A DNA stretch of 64,000 nt from Leptobrachium leishanense (GCA_009667805.1 CM019072.1:36201519-36265518); one strand, 5' to 3'. Positions 46,386 to 57,021 are shown, numbered from the stretch's first letter. The notes: generated by a model from the sequence alone, not told the origin. Made by a program: numbers and translations.

Positions 46386-46984
46386 GTGTTCAATGGCCAC
46401 ATCACCTCCTGATCGCTAACGGGTTAAAAAATTCTTTAGCGAATTGGTATTCTCGCTTTTTAGTGCGAGCTTACTGTACTTTGCGCTCCCTATGCTTAGC
46501 GCTCCACATGTTAAGTGTAAACAGAGTAATTAGCATTAGGATCGCGTAGTCCTAACGCTAATTACAAACAGCTGTCGCTACCGAATAAAGTTAGCACCAG
46601 CTTACATCTACTGCAGAATCCGTTCCCTGCAACTGAAAAGACCCCAAAAAAAACCAGTTGCCTCTCATCCTGCGGTGAGAACCGTGACTTGGTCTGGCTC
46701 CCGGGAGCAGAGTGAGACTGGGCAAAAAAGTCCCCAGTCTCCCTCTGCGATCACTCCGCCGAACTGCAGGATCTGGTGAGAGGCAAGATCCTGCTGGTCA
46801 TGTGACCTAGAAGCCTCCTATGGACTCCATGGAGGGGATGCTCGGGGACGACGCTTTAGCATTGTCCTGAGCGTCCAGGACCTTAGCGACTGCTATTGAG
46901 CAGGCTGCGGCACTCAGCGTCTGCCCTACAATCTAATGGTAAAACCGGGACGCAAAGGGGAAATTAGTGAACATTTTTCCCCTT
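46386..46984. other. Unassigned
   Basis: Contains short inverted phrases ('gctattgagcaggctgcggc', 'gcgagcttactg') but no gene or clear element ends. Confidence 0.35.
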
Positions 46985-47302
46985 ACATAGTTACATAGGC
47001 TGGAAAAAAGACATGCGTCCATCGGGTTCAGCCTCTCACACATCACTTACTGCTGTTGATCCAAAAGAAGGCAAAAACCCCAGTCTGAACCGCTCGCCAA
47101 TATGCAACATACTGGGAAAAAATTCCTTCATGACCCCAGAATGGCAGTCAGATTTCTCCTTGGATCAAGAAGCTTTTACCCACATATTAAATATTATAAC
47201 CCTTAATATTCTGTGTCTGCAGGAAGTCATCCAGTCGTTTTTTAAAAGTCTGTACAGACTTTGACCCAACCACCTCAACAGGCAGAGAATTCCACAGCTT
47301 TA

Positions 47303-47718
47303 GGCTAGGGTCAGACGAACGTATTTTTCGCATCGTCCGTAAAAAAGTGCGTCCGAACGCATCAACGTATTTTTTCACGGAAGACGCAAAAGCGGTCATA
47401 CGATGCGTATTTTTGTGCGTGATTTTTGACGGAGCTATTAAAAACAAATGGACGTGATGTTGGCCAGACATGTGCCACGTCTGACGTCTCCTAATCACGC
47501 ACACACGCCGCTAGCTGACGCAGCGCACTCTGTGCGTCAGTACTAGCGGTTCTACGTTCTCGAAAAAATGCGTTCGATTGGCGCTTGCGTTGCACGGCCG
47601 AACTTTCGTGCGGCCGTACTTCGTATATTGGCCATCATTGGCATCATTTGCTGCTACTACGGCCGTAATAAAGTACAGCTGCACGCGCGTTCGCACTGCG
47701 TTCGTCTGACCCCCAGCC
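47303..47718. mobile_element. Harbinger-type MITE H2, copy d, 416 bp
   Basis: Ends GGCTAGGGTCAGACGAACG and GGCTGGGGGTCAGACGAACG (complement of the right end). Exact duplication TTA at 47300-47302 and 47719-47721. The interior has 'ggacgtgatgttggccagac', 'cacacacgccgctagctgac' and a CpG-rich body shared with copies c, e and f. Confidence 0.88.
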
Positions 47719-47784
47719 TTATTGTCCTCACCATGAAATAACCCTTCCTATGCTTTAGGCTGAATTTCCTTTCGTCCAGTCTAA

Positions 47785-48207
47785 GGCTGGGATCAGACTA
47801 GCGCATATATAACGTGTGTTTAGGCGCACTTAATCACGGCCGTAGTAGCAGCAAATGACGGGCAATGATGGCCAATATACCAAGTACGGAAAGTCCGGCC
47901 GCACAATGCAAGTGGAAAACGAACGCATTTTTTTGAGAACGTAGAACCCCTAGTACTGACGTACAGAGTGCGCTGCGTCCGCATAACGGCGTGTGTGCGT
48001 GATTAGGAGACGTCATACGCTGCTCATGTCCGGCCAACATAACGTCCAGACGCAAAAAGTGTTTTATTGACGATCATCCGTAAAAAATCACGCACGAAAA
48101 TGCGCATCGTTTGACCGTTTTCACGCATTCTGTGAAAAAATACGTCAATGCGTTCGGACGCACTTTTTGACGGTCGCTGCTAGTAATGCGTTCGTTTGAC
48201 CCTAGCC
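47785..48207. mobile_element. Harbinger-type MITE H2, copy e, 423 bp
   Basis: Ends GGCTGGGATCAGACTAGCGC and GGCTAGGGTCAAACGAACGC (complement of the right end); flanks TAA/TTA. It lies only 66 bases from copy d in the same host repeat and in inverted relative orientation. Confidence 0.85.
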
Positions 48208-48529
48208 TTAATGGGTGACCTCATACCCTTAGCGTCCTGGTTTTAGCAAGGGCCAGGTGATCGGGCCCTATATGTCTGCATATACAGTATAATGCATACT
48301 GCAGGATGTTATCCCTCCGCCTATGGTTCATGTGATTTTTATATGTACTTCAAAGCAACACTTTTCATTTGCTGCCCAACAGCACGCAGACATACTGCCA
48401 TCTATCAAAATATTGTCAACCTGGTCATTTTAAAGGGTTGCTCTATTGAAAATAAAAATGTTCAGCTCTGTCTCTGGACCCCAACCTCTTAAAGAGATGG
48501 AACCAGGATGTAGAGCCACAGAGACAGTT

Positions 48530-48655
48530 ACAAGTATCTACAAAGCGCTAACATGTTCCGTAGCGCTGTACAATGGGTGAGACAGAATAACAACTATACA
48601 CACATGTTAAACACACAGGACAGAAGGCGAGGACCCTGCTTGAGAGGACACTGCT
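48530..48655 (-). repeat. L2-type LINE 3' tail fragment
   Basis: Contains 'ccgtagcgctgtacaatggg' and 'gaggaccctgcttgagagga', the same tail as at 26819 (minus orientation). No coding part remains. The following stretch to 49277 shows only a (TA)9 run at 49006-49023 and poly-T tracts. Confidence 0.65.
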
Positions 48656-49277
48656 TACTTTCACCCCAGGAGAAGGTACAGGCAAACAAAATATCTCATT
48701 CAGGGCAACTCCAACTCTTGGAGCAGCTGCCGAATGTTGTCTGTGGACATATGGAACATTTCGAGAGTGTGGTAGTTGGAGTAGTTCTCCCCGTCCTCAT
48801 ATTTTACCTCCAGAATGGCCTTATGGGAATTTTATTTCTGCCCTGGAACGTGATCCCTGTTCTTTGCGGCTACTGGGGAAGCTGGTACTCTGCCTGCTCC
48901 AATAGGAGTTTCTTGTCACATTCTCTTCCTCCATACCTATGTGGGGTTATTTTACCTGTTGTCTTCTATTACGCCTCATGTAGCGCCTGGCCCCTTTTTT
49001 TTTTTTATATATATATATATATACATTTATTACATATTTTGGTATTCTCTACCACTGAGTACATTACTTTTATGTTTTTTTTATATAAAAATTGGTTTAT
49101 AATCATTATATAAGTTTATTCATGGGCAGGTGATGTCATTTAGTTTAATTTTTTTTCTTTTGTTTACTTTTCCTCAATCATTTTATTTTCTGTGCTCTTG
49201 CTTAGCTATTTCAATAAACATGGAATACTTAAAAGTAAATAAACAATAGTATAAATGCTACTTCTATTTTTATAAAC

Positions 49278-49447
49278 AGGGTTATTCAGAGAAGGGTGAA
49301 CCTCAGGAGAATTGGCAGGAGAACAGAGCAATCTAGACCAAATAGCCGATTTGGAAAGTGAGATAAATGGGCGAATTTTTCTGGTTTGGCTATTTTCACC
49401 TAGCATTATCACTTCTCCTAGTTTTCACCTCTCTCTGAATAACCATG
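49278..49447. mobile_element. Short MITE with CAGGGTTATTC ends, 170 bp
   Basis: Ends CAGGGTTATTCAGAGA and CATGGTTATTCAGAGAGAGG (complement of the right end). The ends resemble family G, but the body is different and much shorter. It also has 'aaatagccga/ctatttt' internal symmetry. Confidence 0.7.
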
Positions 49448-49451
49448 TTAA

Positions 49452-49665
49452 AGTGACACTCTAAACACTATGATGGGTGGCCATGGTGATAAGAGCAATG
49501 GACGCGGTGATCGTCACATACTACGTCATGTTCGAGACAGATGATCGACGAGGAAGCGACAAGGAAAGTTTTACCTTTTTTGGAGGTAAAAATGAAAAGA
49601 AAATTAAGTGGGGGTCAGCATGGGTCAAAGGTTAACCACCCAATTCTTTTGCTTAGAGTGTCCCT
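49452..49665. mobile_element. TTAA-bounded MITE, 214 bp
   Basis: TTAA at 49448-49451 and 49666-49669; ends AGTGACACTCTAAACA and AGGGACACTCTAAGCA (complement of the right end). Consistent with a piggyBac-type non-autonomous element. Confidence 0.72.
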
Positions 49666-49671
49666 TTAAAT

Positions 49672-49843
49672 CCGTGTTTCCCAAACCTGTCCTCGGGACC
49701 CTCTAACAGGCCAGATTACCTTGGAGAAATGCAGACCGAATCCTTCAATCACTGAGCAGCAAATCATATCCCCTGTGCTGTGCTTACGATATCTGCAAAC
49801 CTGTCCTGTTAGGGGGACCTGAGGACAGGTTTGGGAAACACTG
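49672..49843. mobile_element. hAT-like MITE, 172 bp
   Basis: Ends CCGTGTTTCCCAAACCTGTC and CAGTGTTTCCCAAACCTGTC (complement of the right end). Exact 8-bp duplication CTTTAAAT at 49664-49671 and 49844-49851. A relative lies at 29886-30065. Confidence 0.9.
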
Positions 49844-49923
49844 CTTTAAATATTTATTTATCTGTACACCATAAAAATATACTTTTGTTAAATGGTACCC
49901 TTTCGTTGTTTGTTTTTTTGCAG

Positions 49924-50136
49924 TCTGTAGAGATAATTCTTACAACTATGTTATGAAATCAGAGGAAGGAAATCAAAATGATGTCATCAAACCAAGTCTC
50001 CTGCACTCTACCAGCCAAGACCTTCACACGGATAGGGGCTAGCAAAGCGGCAAAACGGCTCACTTTCAGGGCCTTCCCTCTGTGTGTGGACTTTTATAGG
50101 CTGATCAAAATGGAAACAGATCGCATCCTGCCATGG
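49924..50136 (+). CDS. Candidate host-gene exon, 53 codons to a strong donor
   Basis: Acceptor gtttgtttttttgcag ends at 49923. The exon would run to CCATGG|GTAAGG at 50136/50137, a strong donor. The frame open at the donor starts at ATG 49978 (A at -3, a good context) and encodes 53 codons with features of real protein sequence: KAAKRLTFRAFPLCVDFYRL, then KMETDRILPW; it is phase 0 at the donor. An in-frame stop at 49954 implies that the first 54 bases are 5' untranslated if this frame is right. A second frame from the acceptor (CRDNSYNYVMKSEEGNQNDV...) stays open to TAG at 50040 and could instead be a terminal exon. Protein not recognised, and no downstream exon identified in the window. Confidence 0.35.
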
Positions 50137-50282
50137 GTAAGGTCCTACATGTTTCTGATGGATGTCAACATTGTGTGCAGTGAGAGTGAGTGGTCTGCCG
50201 TGTACATGCATTTGCGGAAAACGTGACGTTTGATCTTGTTATGCATACCAAGCTCTTTATAGGGTACAAGTGTCCCCATATA

Positions 50283-50636
50283 CAGGTCGAGCATCCTTGA
50301 TTTTAAATTCTTCCAGATTTCAGAATCTGGGAGAATCTGCCGTTTCACAGGAAGGAGGTTGTGGCGGAAGAGCTATGACCTCCTTCCTGCTGCAGCTCCC
50401 ATCATGTACACACTGCGCTCTGCAGGATTACATCGCAGACATGCTGCCCAGACACAGCGAAGCTCCGAGCAGCCTGTCATAAGCCAGGGTTACCCAGAGC
50501 CTGCAGCAGCTTCAGGGAGCCGAGCAGCAGACATACAGTAAACGTAAAAAGTATAGTATAATCCGGACGACTCTGAAAACTCAAGTTTTCAGAGTCTTCC
50601 AGACTTTGGAGTTCCGGGTAAGGGGTGCTCAACCTG
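50283..50636. mobile_element. Pogo/Tigger-like MITE, 354 bp
   Basis: Ends CAGGTCGAGCATCCTTGATT and CAGGTTGAGCACCCCTTACC (complement of the right end), flanked by TA (50281-50282) and CA. TIRs of the CAGGTTGAGNATCCCT form with TA duplications are typical of Tc/mariner-pogo relatives. No transposase; the interior is unassigned. Confidence 0.6.
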
Positions 50637-50697
50637 CAGCTGTCTATTATGAGCAGAACCAGATAGTAAAATTACCTGCAATGAATGTCTAAGGACA

Positions 50698-50835
50698 CCA
50701 GGTATCTCAAACTGTGAGCCCTCTCGGATGATTCTTGATGCTATGTTACGACTCCCATGATTCTCTGGCTTTCTATTTCATTCAAAGATTTCTGGGAATT
50801 GTAGGCCATCAACACCGTGGGGGGGGGGGAGGGTT
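50698..50835. mobile_element. Eroded hAT-like MITE
   Basis: 'aggtatctcaaactgtgagc' at the left and 'gggaattgtaggccatcaac' at the right resemble the class seen at 5169-5284. Boundaries are uncertain. Confidence 0.4.
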
Positions 50836-50945
50836 AGCAGAGATTGAGATCTCTGCTGTAAAATATCATAAACGTTTAGTGTGCAGTGCCGTTCACAGCC
50901 CTGGAAGGCTGTCCACTATACACAGGACATGAGGTCACCCATTTA

Positions 50946-52320
50946 CACCCTGTTCCAAATTATTATGCCAATGATATTTTTCTCATTTACCTAAATAATG
51001 ATGTAAACAGTCAGCATAATTCTCGTGTTATCAACTATTAAGAGTACAATTCAAATTTTATTGAACAAACCTCCTAATAACAGTATTTTTTTTTTCAAAA
51101 TAATAAACTTACAATGCACTGTTCCAAATTATTACGCACAGTAAGTTTCAAAACACTTTATAGGTTGTAAAGAACTGAAAACTGTCATTTGTTGTGTTTG
51201 CAGCATATTTACTGAAATCAAAAGCTATTTCAATCAAACTTTGAACAACATTTTAACTTTTTAAACATTTTAACAGGTCACATTACATTTTAACATGGGA
51301 CCCCTTATTTGATAGCAGCTTCACAAGTCTTGCATCCATAGAACTTGTGAGTTTTGGGACACTTTCTGCTTGAATTTGTTTGCAAGATGTCAGAATAGCC
51401 TCCCAGAGCTGCTGTTTGGATGTAAACTGCCTCCCACCCTCATAGATCTTTTGCTTGAGGATGCTCCAAAGGTTCTCAATAGGATTGAGGTCAGGGGAGG
51501 ATGGAGGCCACACCATGACTTTCTCTCCTTTAATCCCCATAGCAACCATTGATGCAGAGGTATTCTTTGCAGCATGAGATGGTGCATTGTCATGCATGAA
51601 GATGATTTTATTACGGAAAGCATAGTTCTTCCTTCTGTACCAGGGAAGGAAGTGGTTAGTCAGGAATTCCACATACTTTGCAGAGGTCATCTTTACACCT
51701 TCGGGGACCCTAAAGGGGCCGACAAGCGCTCTTCCCATGATTCCTGCCCTAAACATGACTCCACCACCGTCTTGCTGGCGTCGCAGCCTTGTTGGAACAG
51801 GGTGGCCGTCCACCAACCATCCACTACTCCATCCATCTGGACCATCCAGGGTTGCACGGCACTCATCAGTGAACAGGACTGTTTGAAATTAGTCTTCATG
51901 TATTTTTCTGCCCAATGCAGCTATTTCTGCTTCTAAGCATTGGTTAGTGGTGGCTGAATGGAAGGTTTATGCACAGTTGCAAGACTCTGGAGGACTCTAC
52001 ACCTTGATGTCCGTGGGACTCCAGAGGCACCAGCAGCTTCAAATATCTGTTTGCTGCTATGTGATGGTATTTTAGCAGCTGCTCTCTTGATCCGATGAAT
52101 GGATCTGGCAGAAATCTTCCTCAATGTGCCTTTATCTGCACAAACCCGTCTGTGCTCTGAATCAGCCACAAATCTCTTAATAGTGCGATGATCACGCTTA
52201 CGTTTTCATGAAATATCTAATGTTTTCATACCACGTCCAAGGCATTGAACGATTTCACTCTTTTCGGGCAGCAGAGCGATCCTTTTTCTTCCCCATATTG
52301 CTTGAAAATGGTGCTCTGCT
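50946..52320 (-). mobile_element. Tc1/mariner transposon, 5' end lost
   Basis: The downstream (left) end CACCCTGTTCCAAATTATTA starts after TA at 50944-50945. The motif TGTTCCAAATTATTA recurs ~170 bp inside (50951 and 51120), an IR/DR-type layout in which the transposase has two binding sites per end. The upstream end is missing because a TTAA hairpin element inserted at 52320-52323. The transposase relic is listed separately. Confidence 0.85.
51283..52296 (-). pseudogene. Tc1/mariner transposase relic, DD37E spacing
   Basis: Minus-strand frame from an ATG near 52296 (MGKKKDRSAARKE) to 51283. N-terminal helix-turn-helix region to ~51940, then the DDE domain: first Asp in FTDECRATLDGPDGW, second in FMHDNAPSHAAK, Glu in SPDLNPIENLW. 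The Asp-to-Glu gap counts 37 residues, not the 34 usual for Tc1. Defects: a stop soon after RKE, at least one frameshift near 51935, and an in-frame TAA before the first Asp (about 51890). The DDE triad itself survives. The enzyme would cut and paste the element at TA sites. Confidence 0.88.
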
Positions 52321-52323
52321 TAA

Positions 52324-53095
52324 CCCTTTCGCGGCGGAGAACGCACTCAGCGCGTCCACCCGCAGGTAACGTTCCTTGCGGTGGACACGCTGAGCGCGTC
52401 CTCCCTTTGGGGCCAGCTTTCGGCCGGGTTCCGGCCGATCGCTGGCCCCCCCCGGTGCGGGCTGACATCCTCGATGTCAGCCCAGCATCCGGGACCGCCG
52501 CCGGGCTAATTAGGTGTCATCGCGGCGGCGCGATGGCACCTAATTCAGGCGCCCTCCCCCCGCATGTGCGGAGGAGGCGCCTGAAAGGGAGGGGGGGGAA
52601 GGTCCTTCGGACCTCTCTCCCTCCCGATCGCCGGCGTTGCGGGGGTTAATCCAGGCACCGTTTGGAAGGGCACAGCCTGCCCTTCCTAACGGTACCTGGA
52701 ATTAACCCCATGGGGGCTGGATCACGAATCGGCGCCGGAGAGTGCCGGTTCGTGATCCTTTCCCGGAGCTGGCCGACATCTTGGATGTCGGCCAAGCTTC
52801 CGGGAATGCCCCCTGAGGACTGGCGTCATCGTGCATAGCACGATGACGCCAGTCCTGGAGTTAACCCCTAACTGCCACCAATGGTGGAGATAGGGAGTTC
52901 CAATGAACCCCCTATCTCCCGATCCGTGGCAGTTAGGAGTTAATGTTTGATATTGTTGGATCGGCCAGAGCATGGCCGTTCCAACAATACCAAACTTGAC
53001 TATGAAAAAAGTTTTTTAAAAAAAAATTAAAAATAAAAATAAAAAACGTAATTTTTTTAAAAAAATTTTTATAAAAAAAAATAAGGATCTTCTTT
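52324..53095. mobile_element. TTAA hairpin-chain element, copy C (inverted, truncated)
   Basis: Starts after TTAA 52320-52323 with CCCTTTCGCGGCGGAGAACG and reads as the complement of copy B: ggacgcgctgagtgcgtc-like hairpin, gctgacatc/gatgtcagc, cgcggcggcgcgatg, gtttggaagggcacagcctg, tggccgacatcttggatgtc, ctggcgtcatcgtgcatagc with complement. It fades into poly-A/T near 53040-53095 without a clear second end. Confidence 0.72.
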
Positions 53096-53975
53096 TGGAC
53101 GTGTGTCTTTTTTCAGTCTTTGTAACTATGTGCCGATAGACATCTTTCCTGGCAGTGGGTAGCCCTCCGCTTTGGAAAGCTGTCACTGCCTACTGGGGCA
53201 CCTGAGGTGGTGGAGAAGGGGGACACTCGGCTCACCATGACTACTTCAATTAAATGAAATCCGCAGTGGCTAGTGCGGCGTCCCATGAGAGCAGTATCAG
53301 AGTAGAAGCTGGTATAAATGGGGTACATTGTCGTTGTGATAGGTTTATGTAAGATGTTATACTTTGTAACTGAATCGCCATTGTTCTACCTTTTAAATAA
53401 ATTTAGATCTTTAACTGCATTAAAGTTAAGTTCTCTAACATATATATATATATATATATTATACATAATTTATATTTCTCTATATTATGCTATATCCTTT
53501 TATAGGCTTTTTTTTTTATCTGATCCAGTTTTTTGAGGAAAAATATATTTTCTGTTCACTTTTTATTGGATCGCTTAAATGTCATCTATTTACATCCTCG
53601 TACATGTAAACCCGTGGCGCGCAGCTCTGCATGTTAGAATTACGGCAGGAGAAGTGTGATTGCCTTATAGTCTGTATCTGTCAGTTCTGAACGTATGTTT
53701 ACTCTACCGTTTGTTCTGGTTTGCGTTTCGCTCAGGAGTAAATGCCCGTTTTTGGTGATTCGCGCCACAGGTTTTGCTGCTCACTAATGTCGCTGTTCTA
53801 AATACGAGGCGGTTTTCCTGGAAATGTTTTGGCTCATTTAACCTAGCTGTGAAGCTGCACAAGCGCTCCTGTATGGGTTCGATTACAGGATGCAAAGCCA
53901 TTCTGAAAAATTCTAATTTTAATTCAAGACAGACTCCTTTATTCGTTGTTTTGTCTGTTTCTGGGTTTGTTTGTC
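53096..53975. other. Unassigned, with (TA)10
   Basis: (TA)n at 53440-53459. No recognisable gene or element. Confidence 0.4.
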
Positions 53976-53978
53976 TAT

Positions 53979-54809
53979 CAGGGTTATTCAAAGAGAATCA
54001 AAAAGTCACAGCACGCTCGGTGACTTTTCGTTCTCTTCAATTCGGTGCGATTTGGCGATACCATTTCGGCGACCTTGCGGTGTATTCAGCAAGCACCACA
54101 GGGCTGTTGTAGTGCAGGGAAAAGCCGCCGAACACTCACTGCAAAACCCAGCGAAGGCACACCGCAAAATCCGCAAAAACATCTGAATTAACCCCGCCGA
54201 ATACGCCGGAGAAACCCGAGCAGCCGCCGATCACAACGCAGAGCAGCCGCCGGAAAAAGCCGACACCGCAGACGATTGGAGTGAAAAACCCAAAAAACTG
54301 TACGCTTGAATTCATATAAGATCCAATGAATGATAATAAAAGGGCTGTTACAGAAAAAAGAAACAACGAATTAAAAAAAAAACTGAGTTTTTTTCATGAA
54401 AAATGCCTAAAAGATCCTACAAAATCTATAAATAAAGAGACTCTTTACTGCAGAATATTATAATGAACGGTTTATTAGATATTGAATTAAAACAGGCTTC
54501 AATGTTAAAAATATTCCTATGGGATTCGCCTGAATAAATCTGTCTAATTAAACCACCGAACAGCAGGGCAATTTGGCAACTTTTTACTGCTGGTTTGTGT
54601 TCTCTGAATAGACAAAGCATTGCTTCTCTATGGGGATTTCACTGCCCTCGAACAGGCACCGAACAGGCACCGTATGTGCAGGCAATTTGCCAACAGTTGG
54701 CGAACTCTCTGCTCTCTGGATAGCCGAATGGCCAGGAAAGGTAACCGTACGCTGAATTTCACTGTTCGGTTACCTTTCGCCACAATTCGGAGCTCTTTGA
54801 ATAACCCTG
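53979..54809 (+). mobile_element. Family G, copy 3, 831 bp
   Basis: Termini CAGGGTTATTCAAAGAGA / complement; exact 3-bp duplication TAT at 53976-53978 and 54810-54812. The left hairpin and right hairpin are present with point changes (gtcacagcacgctcggtgac; gtaaccgtacgctgaatttc). Confidence 0.9.
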
Positions 54810-54812
54810 TAT

Positions 54813-55225
54813 GTAAAACAGGTAACGCTTAAAGATAGCATTCAGCGTATAATGTCTTATTAACCCCTTCACTACCAAGCAATTTCCCAAAAATCCACTG
54901 TCAGGAACCACTGTTTTTTTTGGAAAATCATTTATAATGAATCATACAGTAAGAAATATTTATTTATTAAAAGGACTCTGTGGACTCTGGCTTTTTAGCA
55001 CACTATCATAATGTCATGTAACATTCAGAATTCTACTTGGTTCATATGTGTTTATTTCTCTCTTTTGGTTCTTTTCCTTCTTTCTTTTTTTTTTAAGTTG
55101 GGTCATTTACTCTTACCTCCTAGGCACCATCTTCAGATGTTCACCATGATGCTTATCTGTGTGGTTTTATGGGCCTATGATCTGTCCTCTCTTTGTTTAC
55201 CTTACTTGACCATATGATACCACTA
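54813..55225. other. Unassigned, T-rich
   Basis: Nothing recognised between two family-G copies. Confidence 0.4.
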
Positions 55226-55228
55226 TTA

Positions 55229-56282
55229 CAGGGTTATTCAAAGAGAGACAATCTGGCCCCAAAATGTATCCAGACACTGAAATTCAGCATAGGGTTACAT
55301 TTCCTGTCCCTTCAGCTATCCAGAGAGCAGGCAGTTCGCCAAATGTTGGCGAATTGCCTGCACATACGGTGCCTGTTTGAGGGCAGTGAAATCCCCGTAG
55401 AGAAGCAATGCTTCGTCTATTCAGAGAACACAAAACAGCAGTGAAAAGTTGCCGAATTTCCCTGCTGTTCGGTGGTTTCATTCGACAGGTTTATTCAGGC
55501 GAATCCCATAGGCTTCAATGTTAAAAATATTCCCGTTTTAATCCAATATCTAATAAACCATTTATTATTTTAATCTGCAGTAAAAAGTCTTTTATTTATA
55601 GATTATTTTTTTAAGGATCTTTTAGGCATTTTTGGGGATTTTTTGGCTCACTTTTTTTATCCTGTTTGTTTTGTTTTTTAAATCGATTTTCTTTTTTCTG
55701 TAACTGCCCTTTTTATTATTTATTTTTTTGTGAAAGGATTTTACCAGGAAGGATACATTAAGATTTCTCTTGTTTTCAATATGTCCTGGGTGGCGAGTCT
55801 GTACCGTTAGGTGTCTTGCCCAAGGACACTTACTGGAGAGGTGCTCGTCGGGATCGAACCCTTGTCTCCACATACTCTCTCCATGCAGAGCAGTGATGTT
55901 AACTCTACTCCACCCAGCTGGTACAATTTTTAACAATCATTGGATCTTCTATGTAAATTTCAGACATTTTTGTTGAGTTGTTTTTTTTTGCAAACAGCGT
56001 TTTAATGTTCTAACGTTCAAGCAAACTGTTTTTTTTTTCTCTGCGCTGTGATCGGCAGCTATTCGGGTTTCTCTGGCGTGTTTGGCGGAGTTTATCCAGC
56101 TGTTTCTGCGGGTTTCGGTGAGCGTTCAGTGTGTTTTGCGGCGAGTATTCCCTGCACTACGGGGGCCCTGCGGTTCTTGTTGAATACACCGCAGGGTCGG
56201 CGAACTAGTATCGCCCCGAAGTGCGGGGAACGAAAAGTCACCGAGCGTGTTGTGACTTTTCGAATCTCTTTGAATAACCTTG
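55229..56282 (-). mobile_element. Family G, copy 4, inverted, carrying a SINE
   Basis: Termini CAGGGTTATTCAAAGAGAG and CAAGGTTATTCAAAGAGAT (complement of the right end). Exact duplication TTA at 55226-55228 and 56283-56285. Without the SINE (55735-55945) it is ~840 bp, like the other copies. Confidence 0.88.
55735..55945 (-). mobile_element. tRNA-related SINE with LINE-derived tail
   Basis: On the minus strand: a head with a perfect pol III B-box GGTTCGATCCC (55850-55860), then 'gtccttgggcaagacaccta', then the tail 'gaaaacaagagaaatctta' and 'atgtatccttcctggtaaaa'. The tail matches the 3' end of the LINE at 30610-31310, implying that this LINE's enzyme copied the SINE. The A-box is degenerate. 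Confidence 0.72.
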
Positions 56283-56285
56283 TTA

Positions 56286-57021
56286 GTATTTTCAACACCC
56301 CAACCTCTGTTTGGCTCTTTATTGTTCAATTCTATGATTTTGGTCAGTTTAGCGTCAAGACCTAAAGAAGAGCGGTATACTCTCCAAAGCTTGTCTTTTA
56401 AATGTAAGTTAGTCCAATAAAAAAAGGTATCACTACTACTGCTATACTCTCGTGATATTTAATATTCCAAATTTCCAAGCATAGCCCCAAATCTTGTTAA
56501 CGCGATCTCGGGCTGCTGTGTCTGCTACCACTGACTGTGTATGATCACGGTAGTGAAGGGGTGAACTGATCTGTCCAGGTTAATTTCCTTTTGATAGTCT
56601 TCTTTTTAAAGTTGGTAGGTGCAGAGTGTCACTCCATTACCATTTATGATATTCACGCAATCCTATCCATGATTTGTTTGTACCCATATTTACACTATTC
56701 TACGTGAGCTTGTGATACTCTTCAGAAAAAATAAAGTAAAGTAAGACATTGTGCTGCTTGGAGCGAAGGATGAAATGCTGCCCCCCCCCAAAAAAAACAC
56801 GCAGCGTGTATGAGCGTATCACAGTGCGCCACAGCAATAAAATTCAAACACTCATACACCCCGTACATTCGAATTTTCTTGCTGTGGAGCTCTGTGATAC
56901 AGTAATGTGAGGTGTATATAACTGAGCCCAGCGTCACATACCCAGCAGTGCCCAGCATCACATGCCCAGCAGAGCCCAGCGTCACATGCCCCCCAGTATC
57001 ACATGCCCAGCAGTGCCCACA
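56286..57021. other. Unassigned, with short 22-base repeats
   Basis: 56925-57020 holds four copies of a 'cccagcRtcacatgcccagc' unit leading into the minisatellite. The rest shows no gene. Confidence 0.45.

Larger units (their letters stand above)
46985..48240 (+). repeat. Dispersed amphibian repeat split by two MITEs
   Basis: Three separated pieces (46985-47302, 47719-47784, 48208-48240) form one continuous repeat once two H2 insertions are removed. It starts ttacatagttacatagg, then 'gaaaaaagacatgcgtcc', 'ggaaaaaattccttcatgac', 'cagagaattccacagctt', 'gaaataacccttcctatg' and 'gggtgacctcatacc'. This is a layout I associate with a very common anuran dispersed repeat; its family name is not asserted. 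Confidence 0.7.

Noticed and set aside
52245..52649. 134-codon plus-strand frame
   Set aside because: It crosses from transposase antisense into a hairpin element; composition-driven and without motifs.
55850..55860. tRNA gene suggested by a perfect B-box
   Set aside because: No cloverleaf or proper A-box; the following LINE-type tail shows that it is a SINE.
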